Shown here: piece after piece, positions 55,620-64,000 of the stretch
Numbering within the stretch: the first letter of the stretch is position 1
Layout of the letters: each line of letters starts with the position of its first letter
Assembly (NCBI RefSeq): GCF_035046505.1
Contig: NC_089822.1
Coordinates: forward strand, 113,911,307 to 113,975,306
Direction of reading: 5' to 3'
From: Tiliqua scincoides
Lineage: Eukaryota; Chordata; Lepidosauria; Squamata; Scincidae
Length of the DNA stretch: 64,000 nucleotides
Notes under the pieces: generated by a model
What the model was told of the DNA's origin: nothing
Databases searched by the model: none
The model's input: only the letters and a program-made list of their open reading frames with translations
Position numbers and translations under genes: made by a program

Positions 55620-56277
55620 GACTTGGTTGGGAGGGTGGAGTACTTGTAGTGTTAACAATGAAGGGATAGGCCTGGTAAAAGTAGAAAAGTCACTATGGCG
55701 ATCTTGAACTTTGTTTTAATTGACTTTAGATAAAAGTAAGAGTCATGCAGTGGCTCTTTATGCTGCAGAAAGATTGGTAACTAACCACAGTAAGCAATTT
55801 CAGCTGAGAACAGCTCTTACAAAGTTGAGGAAAAACTGTTTGCTTTTTAGTCTGTCTCTTATCACAGCTTGGGTGAGAAATGTTTAATATCATCTGAAGG
55901 CATAGTCAAGCCAGCCTACAAGATTCTTTACGTGGGAGGTGAGAATTAGCAGTCCTTATACTAACCTTAAAATGAGAAACAGAATATCCATTTGTGCTTA
56001 TTACCTAAAGAAATGGCCTGGTGTCCCCCACATCCAGCAAACTACAAACATTAAGATTGTTTCACACAAACCAGGAACAGTGCAACCCAAAGCTGCTAGT
56101 GTAGCCAGGCCCTGAAGGGCAGCAGCAGGCTCAACCACTCATGGGAGGAAAAAAGTTAAATCACATACAGGTAGTGAGCAAACCAGTCTTTTTGCTCCAG
56201 GGTCTACTCTTAGCAGCTCTTGTTAAGGCAATGTAGCAAAAGCAAATCAGATGGCAACTCTCCATTCTTCATTGATG
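55620..56277 (-). other. IKBKG 3' UTR and gap between convergent genes
   Basis: No exon recognised. On the minus strand an ATTAAA hexamer at 55715-55720 is the best candidate polyadenylation signal for IKBKG, giving a 3' UTR of about 560-580 bases and leaving only about 100 bases to the SEPHS2 signal. No AATAAA was found on that strand here. Confidence 0.4.
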
Positions 56278-59200
56278 TCACTGGATACAGTCCATGACAT
56301 GGATTTGTAGAGTGTCCATGTCTGGAGCTCTATATTGGCACTTGGGACAACAGTAGTCAGGTTGTTCATCTGCAATGCTCTGTCTTCGTCCTGTTATATG
56401 CTGGTGATGGAATGGTGCAGTACCCATCAGGAAAGCTGGATGGGAAAGAAAGGCAAGTGATTAACAAGCTGAGGCCCCCCCCCCAGCAAGCAAGACTATT
56501 TATGCACTGCACCCTTGCTCTGATAGTAAGTACTCATTCTAGATTGGGGTGGCCCAGGACTCAATGCGGCCCACTGAGAGCCCCCAATCTCCAATGAGCT
56601 CTGGCCCTCCAGAGACTTGCTGGAGCCTGCGCTGGCCTGACGCAACTGCTCTCAGCGTGACAGCCAACTGTTCGACCTCTTGTGTGAGCTGTGGCACAAG
56701 GGCTCCCTCCACTGCTTGCTGTTTCATGTCTGTGATGCAGCAGTGGCAGCCAAGGAAAGGCTGGCTTTGCTTTGTGCAAGGCCTCTGAGCTATTGCAAGA
56801 CCTTCATTTATTCATTCATATAAGTTCCATCTCTAATGTATTCATTTATGTAAATTTATTTAAATTTGAAATGTAAATTAACTCTTTTTCCTGGCTCCCT
56901 CACACAGTGTCAGAGCGATGGTGTGGCCCTCCTGCCAAAAAGACTGGACACCCCTGTTCTAGATCTTTGTGAGATTGAAGGGAGAGTTAGGAGCACCAAC
57001 TCTCTCCTGAGTGCTTTAAATACACTATAGTCCCAGATGATGCTACTATGGTTGTTAAGCAGTGGGGTCCCCTAAAGATCTATGCTCTAGAGATAGCCAC
57101 AGCTGCACATGATACCACATTCAGTGTAGTGCCAAGAACTGCAAAAAGTGTCTTCAGGCTGGGAATGGGCATCAAAATGGCAAGTCATGGTCAATATAAT
57201 CATATTCAGTTTTAGATAAGTATAAAATGATACCAGGGAGGGGGGAGGAATCTCATTTTCACACAAACACTGAACAGACTGATCCACCAGGAGAAATCTT
57301 GGGAGTTGTAGTTGACACTTCAGTGAAAGTGTCAATTCAATGTGCAGCAGCCAATAATGGCAAATCCCATGTTATGACTTACTGAGGATGTGACTGATAA
57401 GATTAATATTACATACAGTACCTTATCTTAAAGTACTGCATCTGAAATACAGGACCAGCCTATACATGGACTTTTTATACAAGGATTTGACTCAACACCA
57501 ATAGCCCCTGCAAATGGGAAGGATGATCCCTGGAGAAGGGGAAAAATGCACCCCTTTAAAATAACAGTTTTAAAAAAACTGCTTTTTACTGTTGCAGAGA
57601 GAGTCATGCAAGTGGCTCAGTTATAATCTAAGTATCCACATATTTTTCTACCCCAAAGCTGGTGAGAAGGGCCCTCTAAATTAAAGGAAAACCATTGTTT
57701 AATAATGTCAGAGAGGGCAGCCAGCTGACAATCCATCAACCATTCTCTCTGCAGGCTTCACTTCTCCCTTTCCACTGAGCACATGAACTAAGGCTAAATA
57801 GCAGCGATTATCACCTTCTCCATTCTTCTCCCTTGCTGGGGCTCCTGGTGAAGAGAAGGATTGCTGCCTCCTAGTGAAACCTAAGTGCCTGGAGAGACAC
57901 TGATTGCTTCTGTGTTGCATTACAAAGGTCATCAAGGCTGTTTTTAAATCACCAGAACAAAGACTTTGTTTTTTAAATTGATTTGCTTGGAAGGGAACCC
58001 TCATGAATAATGAGACTCAACCTGTACTTTACAGGAGGACCCTGTATCCACAGATTGGGTCCATGGGGGCCCTCCACGTGTCCCCTAGCTTCTGGAGGGT
58101 CTTCTGAGCCTAGCCTAGGTCACGTGTGGCCTCTGCTAGGCTCAGAATAATTATAGGCCTAGAAATATTTCTGGAAAACCAGAAGTGACATTTTTCAGCC
58201 TATAGAACATAAGAACAGCCCCACTGGATCAGGCCATAGGCCCATCTAGTCCAGCTTCCTGTATCTCACAGCGGCCCACCAAATGCCCCAGGGAGCACAC
58301 CAAATAACAAGAGACCTCATCCTGGTGCTCTCCCTTGCATCTGGCCTTCTGACAGATGCATAATCATTCTGAGGGCAGAGGCCATGGGAGGACACACACG
58401 GCCTCTGCTGGGCTCAGAAGACCTTCCAGAGGTGAGGAGAACTCTGCTCCTCTCACCTCTGGAGGGTGGGGGTGTTCCCTTCTATTCGCAGTTTTACTTA
58501 ACCATGGGGGGTTCCAGAATGGAACCCCCACAGATATGGGGGCATGCTTGTATACAGTTTTGGTTGCCCTGTTTAAAGAACAGATACAGGATACAGACAC
58601 ATGGATGTATTAGAGCTGGGAAAGATGCAGAAGAGGGTGAATGCAGCATTCAGAGGGTTAGATTCCCTGCTCTGGGGCTATTAGGAATGCAGGTTGAATA
58701 CTACTGCATATGGAGTGCTAGGGAGGCATTTGGAGAGGTTATTGGTAGGCTTCGTAGAAGCATCTAGTTGGCCTTGGTGGGAAATCGGATGCTGAACTAC
58801 ATAGAACTTTGGTCTGATCAGGCAGGGTTCATAGGTTCTTAATACAATTCTACGATAAACAAATAGTCACAATCTCAATTTGCTACCTACAAAAGTAATA
58901 CTAGAATTATTTCCACTGGCCATCTTGAGTCACCTCTATGGAATTTCTCTATACTGTTGAATAAGAAAGGTAGGTCCAGTGCTCCTAACCTTGTCAAGTC
59001 TGGAGTTATTTATTCAACTCTAAACACTCACCTGGCTGAGAAGACTGAGGACGCAATTCTGAATGGCGATTCCTCATCTCTTCCATCAGTGTCCTATTTG
59101 GGAAGGGGAAAACACAACAGTGAGTTTGCAATACTAACTCCTTACCAGCAATTGGTGCAAGATTGGTTGCATCTGGCTGCAGCCCCCATTCCACCAAAAT

Positions 59201-62200
59201 TCATAGGCTACACCATTTGCAGCTGACATGCAATACATGCAATTTTCAGCATAGCTAAAGGGTTGGCCATGTTGTTAGGTATCTGAGTTTTATCAATTCA
59301 CTTGACTCATACTCACCGGCTGCTCCCCTCAGCATCTGCTTTCAGCTTGTCATAATCTCGCTGCATTTGTGCAAGTTGCTCCATCAAAGCTTCTCTCTGT
59401 TCATGTAGCTTCTCACGAGCCTGACGTTCTGCTAAGAAGTCCGTCTTGTAGATCTCAGCCTGTGGGTGAAGTGACAGTCTACTCCTTTATTCTGTGCTGC
59501 TCACCTATATCAGCATTACACACACTGGCATGGCTACTACCACAGCCACCCTTCATTTCCTACTCACCTGTGCCTTCAGTACAGGCACAGTCTCCATGAT
59601 AGCTTTATGCTGTTCAGCCTCCTCCTTCAGCTTATCAATCAGTTCCTGCTTGGCCACCAGGGCCTCCTCAGCCTGCTGTAATTGCTGGGATAATTCAGCA
59701 GCCTGCTGATCCAAGCCCTGAGAAAAGGACAGGGAGATTGTAATCATGCCAGAGAAAGAGCGAGGCATAATACAACAATCTTTTGTGCATATCCCATAGC
59801 TCTCCACCTTAGCCCAAAGACACACACATACAATCCTTCCCCAGCAGTTGTGATGTTCTATCACAACTTGTATCAATTCTCCTACCTTGCTCCGCTTCTC
59901 ACTCTCCAGATTGGCTTTGATGTGAGCATCATACTCCTGGAAGAGCTGGTGATAGCCCAACTGCAACTGGGCTAGTTTTCTCCTACACAGGAGAAAGAAT
60001 GGATCAGATGACAGATACTTGCCTCAGACTCAACCACATCTGCCAGGAGTGCCCTCCCCCCCTCACTTTTCCTCTGTGGCACTCTTCCGCTCCACTCGCA
60101 GGGCACTCTCGAGGTTTTGTACGGTCAGCCGCAGATCATCCACCTGTATGCTGTGTTGCATGGCACGGGTTTCAGCCTCCCTTTCTAGCTGTTGGAGTCG
60201 CTCACCAGCCCCACGGACCCTGCAAAAGAAGCCACAGAAAACAAGAACTCTTAACCTAGTCAAAAGAGGATGGGTAGAATCCCCCCTCACCATTTTGTTT
60301 CTCAAAGTATATACCATGACAGTACTAGATCCAGCATTGTTTGGTTCCATAAGTTTTCTGTGTCCCTTCCCAAGTTATCTTCCTTGTAGTTCTTGGTGCC
60401 ATCACCCTCTTCCATGGCTTCACATGAAAAGTGGCCCACTTCAGGGGATGTGCTTCTAACTGGGAAGTTCTTTGGCCTTTCCATTACAGCTGCTTTCACT
60501 CCTGAAGATGCAACTGGCTCAACTTTTCAACAGCTCATGTGACTAGGGTGGAAATAGCACAGAAACATTTCCACCTCTCCTGGACTTTCTGCTGTGATCT
60601 CATGAACTGCCTGATAACACACTAAAGACCACCAATGGCCCCCAACTCAATTTACGAACTTCTTTAGCACTTTGCAGCTGAGAAGGAGATGCCCTGCCCT
60701 TTATAAAGTTGGTTTCTTCTAGCATAGATCAAGCCTGTTTCTCTGCCCTGTACTTGTGAAGATCAGATGTTTCTCCAAGATCCTCCTGGTTTGGGCATTC
60801 AAGACAGCCAGAGTTTTCTATAACTTGGAAGGGCATAATCGGGCAAATGTGCCTGCTCTAGCTTTCAGGCAGGCAGTACAGGATATACTCCTTGGTCTCT
60901 AGCTGCCTTGCTAGCAACCAACAAGAGCTATCAGGTGATCTCTTCCAGTTTGTGAAGGTAGCTGGAGAGGGAAGGTAGTGGGGCTGATTTCCCTGCCACA
61001 CAGCAGTCCCAACTCATTGTTCCATAATGTCTGCATCACTGCAGGCAAAGGGCCACTGGCCAACAGCACAGCCAAATCACACAAGCCTGCTGCATGGCTC
61101 TCACCTCTCCTCCAGCTCTTTCTTCTCCTGTGTGCAGGCCTCCAGTCGGCTTTGACTCTCACGCAACTCCCCCAGAAGGGAAGTCACTTGGGCCTTTAGT
61201 GAGGCCTTGTCCTCCACAACCTGCTGTAGTGGAATAGAGAGAAGAGTCAAAGGTCAGGAATCCAAAGTGGGCTGGGCAGGTGGCTCTCCCCAAAATGCCA
61301 GGGAAGGCCACCCACACTGAAAACTAAGTGCATATTCACCTCCAACTGCTTGTGCAGCATTTGCAGCTGCTGCTGGGTATCCTGCTCTTGTGCTGCTAAG
61401 TGGGCCAGCTGCCCCTGGGCTGATGCAAGCTGTTGATGAAGAGCTGCTCTCCTGGAAGTGGAAGTGATACAGTGAGTGGCAAACAGCTTGCCACCCTTCA
61501 TAATCCAGTGGGTGTCTTCTACTCTAATTAAGCCATATATACCCTCTGCAAATTCCATCACTCAGCATCCAGCTATGGCTCCCTGCCCAAATTGTAATGG
61601 TGATCACCTATTTAGACCCATAAGGGTCTTACCCACAATCCTCCCAGGAATCCTTAATTATGCTCCTTATCCTAATCTGACATCTTTCACCTCCGTATCT
61701 CTAAATCTGATTGTATGGCTTTGCATGTTCCCAAAACATGCCACATGTTTTATTGGTGATGTTTTTTTCTCCCCAACCATGTAAAGTTGAATTTATGCAA
61801 GTCAACTGCACCTAAGATGTAGTTTAAGCTGGCTGTTTGCGGTTTGATGCTCATGTTGCAAGTTTTGCTACTGCAGTAGCTTTTATCACCAGATATCAGC
61901 TAGCCTCTTGGACTTCACCCCTGCCCCCAAAACATCCCATCTGCCAACATCCCTAACTTCCTTGGCCTTTCATTAGCCTGCCTGCTTGCTGGACCCACCT
62001 GAGAAAGGACCAGCATATCATCATAAACTTACTCATCCTCTGCCTCCTTCAGCTTCTTGCACAACTGCTCAGACTGGTCCCCACCAGAAATCCTTCTGTG
62101 AAGACAGAATGGTGATGGATTGCGCTTTATGAAATTCATTGTGAGCAATGTGAATTGTGAGCATTTGTGAATCAGTCTCCAGCAATGGAACACTTGCAGG

Positions 62201-63937
62201 CCAACTGACACTTAGCAACATGTTAAGTGAAGGTGGAACACTGGATGGGTACAAGACATTGTGTAGTATGGATGTTCTGAGACTGGGGACTGCATGGGCA
62301 GAGGGGCTGACAGCTTGAGAGGCAGCTGGGAAGCAAGTGGAGTTGAACACTACAAAACAATGACCTTGGAATAACCCCAGAAATGGACAAGTGATGGCTA
62401 TAAGTACAAGAACAGGACTGTGGTGGGCCTCCATATATGAATATCGTAAGTTCTTAGATAATTTATTTTTACCTAGTAAGGATATTGTGCATGCTGCAAT
62501 TTGTTTCTTCCATTATTTCTCTTAGTAGCCAAAATTTGATATTGGGTACCACTACAGATTACAGCCTGCAACCCAAGAAACAACCTGGGCTGAATGCAGG
62601 AGAATTGAAATAAGCGCAAACTTACCAGGATGCACACCCTGGCCTCCAAGGGCCATTCCTTCTGTTTCTCCATCCTAGGGATCTTACCTGCTGTTCCCTG
62701 AGCCCTGCAGCGATTCCAACTCCAAGGGACGTTCTACTGGAAGCCCATTCTCCTTGAAAGAAACCCAGAAGAGATTAAGAGTTCAAACTCACCAGCTCCA
62801 ATTGCCATTCCCCACCACTTAGGACCACTATTCAAACTCTGCATGAGCCTTTCCCATTATCTGCTCTTGATCCCAACATATATTCTGCTATTCCTGCCCC
62901 TATCAACTCTCACTTTAATCTTTACTTCAGCCTCCTCTATGGGTATTCCAATCTTTGCTGCTTTTTGCAGTGCGCATATCTCAGCCTGCAAGGCTAGCTT
63001 CTCCTTCTGCAGGGCCTGGTTGACTTTTTGAAGTGCCTTCAAATTCCCTTCCAGTCCCTCTTCCTCCTGCTGGAGCATCTCAGGGGCCTAGACAAATGCA
63101 AAAAAGGGAAGAAGAAAGTGCATAATTGTGGATGGAAAATGTAAACAAGCCAACCCCAACAGATCACAGCACTCAACTACAAAAGGTTAAGAACTCATTT
63201 TGAGATGTTGTGATAGATGGTGGGGAGTGAAGATCACTATGGTTCATGCTGACTGAAACTATTCTTTCATGCTGACTCAGACTTTTCTTCTCTGCCTAAA
63301 TGGATGTACGACACTTTGCCTTACCAAAGCTGGTATGGTATCCTCTTGAATAAGGGTCACAGTGTCCAATTCCTCCTGTGCTCCAGAAATCCCTTTCTCT
63401 GGGGGAGATGGTTGAGAACCTGTCTGTGGGCAGGAAATCCAAATATCTGACATACACAATTTGATCCAAGTAGTTTTAGGCTGCAATCCTATCCAAACTT
63501 AGCTGGAAGTGAGCCCCACTGACTATTGTGGAACTTAGTTCTAAGTAAGTATGCATAGGATTGTGTTCTTAGTAAGTTTCCTGATGCCCCAAGTCCTTGA
63601 CTCTAACACACACATACATCCCAGACATCCCACACGCATCAAAGGTCTTTCAGCGGCATGGCTAATTAGGAGTAAGAGAGAAAGGAACTGCAGGAAGCCC
63701 CAACCCAACCTTAGTCCTTCCATGTTACCTGTTGTGTCTCTAGGTGCTCCAGCTTCTGGGCAGCCTGCTCCAACTGCTTTTTCAGCCTTGCACGTTCCAA
63801 GTGCAAATTTTCCACTACAGTTCGGGCCTCCTGAAACTTGCACATCAGGAATTCCTTCTCCTCCTTATGCAAAGCCTGGAATTCCAGGAACTCTTGGTAG
63901 CGCTCCCGCAACATGCGGTTACTTTGTTGGATGGCTT
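56278..63937 (-). CDS. IKBKG: NEMO / IKK-gamma, partial at the 5' end
   Basis: NEMO is the ubiquitin-binding scaffold of the IKK complex in NF-kB signalling. Thirteen exons join in phase, 5' to 3': 63729-63937, 63325-63423, 62926-63087, 62688-62752, 62033-62095, 61340-61451, 61105-61223, 60067-60219, 59886-59982, 59568-59717, 59317-59459, 59032-59093, 56278-56435 (stop TGA 56278-56280). About 529 residues are visible; the N-terminus is right of the window. Diagnostic blocks: [16 protein letters not shown] (IKK-binding coil), [52 protein letters not shown], the UBAN motif [12 protein letters not shown], and a C-terminal zinc finger [19 protein letters not shown] ending HVMDC. Exons 2-6 of the visible set (501 bases, 167 residues, coiled-coil-like) have no counterpart in the 419-residue human protein as I remember it. 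OPTN is the nearest paralogue but fits less well. Confidence 0.92.
56545..56956. mobile_element. hAT-type element with TSD TTCTAGAT
   Basis: Right end GGACACCCCTG and a decayed left end TGGGGTGGCCC. A perfect 8-base duplication TTCTAGAT flanks it at 56537-56544 and 56957-56964. The interior matches 47835-48300. It lies in the last IKBKG intron. Confidence 0.82.
56965..58025. other. Last IKBKG intron, mostly unrecognised
   Basis: No exon seen. Around 57455-57560 the words 'tatacatgg' and 'aaggatttgactcaac' recall the CCCCTGTATC inverted-repeat family. Otherwise nothing recognised. Confidence 0.3.
58030..58560. repeat. Inverted-repeat element (CCCTGTATCCAC ends) hosting a CR1 tail
   Basis: Left end TACAGGAGGACCCTGTATCC and right end CACAGATATGGGGGCATGC are degraded inverted copies, as at 9119-9464. 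A CR1 3' fragment has landed in the middle, and the flanking halves share the 'cctctgctaggctcagaa' segment. Confidence 0.5.
58203..58355 (-). mobile_element. CR1 3' end fragment
   Basis: Starts at AGAACATAAGAACAGCCCC and matches the first 150 bases (the 3' end) of the CR1 at 14252 almost base for base. Severely 5'-truncated and probably young. Confidence 0.9.
63480..63572. repeat. Palindromic MITE copy
   Basis: GCTGCAATCCTATCC to ATGCATAGGATTGTG with the inner GTGAGCCCCACTGACTATTG. It lies in an IKBKG intron between the first two exons visible in the window. Confidence 0.7.
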
Positions 63938-64000
63938 CTACTCAGAACAGAGAGATGAGGGACATTTGCTGGACCAATATGTCTGGTCCTCCATGGAGGC

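Noticed and set aside
57708-58004. 98-codon minus-strand ORF as a possible IKBKG exon
   Set aside because: No similarity to NEMO and no need for it: 59032-59093 joins in phase to 56278-56435, which carries the zinc finger.
56278-63937. OPTN (optineurin) instead of IKBKG
   Set aside because: Blocks such as [31 protein letters not shown] and [20 protein letters not shown] follow NEMO more closely than OPTN. The middle block alone has an OPTN-like flavour.
1-64000. CRISPR array, operons, bacterial-type signals or tRNA genes
   Set aside because: The window is vertebrate nuclear DNA with spliced genes. No direct-repeat/spacer array and no intact tRNA cloverleaf was recognised; tRNA-like boxes belong to SINEs.

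Overview
The window is vertebrate nuclear DNA. The dense mix of CR1, L2, RTE-like and R4/Dong-like LINEs, many short hAT-type elements, a 5S rRNA-derived SINE and a palindromic short repeat points to a squamate reptile (a lizard). The species cannot be fixed from sequence alone. Four host genes are present, all split by introns, in the order ANGPTL6 (+), SHFL (-), SEPHS2 (+), IKBKG (-). Only the last coding exon of ANGPTL6 is inside, and the 5' end of IKBKG lies beyond the right edge.

Region by region: 1-2.2 kb holds the ANGPTL6 terminal exon and 3' UTR. 2.2-7.5 kb is intergenic with a hairpin repeat, a LINE tail and a hAT-type element. 7.5-42.2 kb is SHFL, nine coding exons on the minus strand. 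Its 22-kb first intron (19.8-41.9 kb) is a graveyard of nested transposons. A CpG-rich promoter with an interferon-response motif sits at 41.7-42.2 kb. 42.2-49.0 kb is intergenic and carries an RTE-like LINE with a long ORF. 49.0-55.6 kb is SEPHS2, with eight coding exons, an in-frame UGA selenocysteine codon and a 3' UTR SECIS element. 55.7-64 kb is IKBKG (NEMO), thirteen exons visible, read leftwards.

Functionally, SHFL is an interferon-induced inhibitor of -1 ribosomal frameshifting. IKBKG is the regulatory subunit of the IKK complex in NF-kB signalling. SEPHS2 makes selenophosphate, the selenium donor for selenocysteine, and is itself a selenoprotein. ANGPTL6 is a secreted fibrinogen-domain protein. 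SHFL and SEPHS2 are head to head about 7 kb apart, and SEPHS2 and IKBKG converge tail to tail within about 0.7 kb. The most notable points are a five-exon block in IKBKG with no counterpart in my recollection of mammalian NEMO, the intron-containing Sec-encoding SEPHS2, a 5S-derived SINE sharing its tail with a LINE in the same window, and several layers of nested mobile elements. All exon joins were worked out by eye from reading frame, splice dinucleotides and remembered family sequences. No alignment was run.
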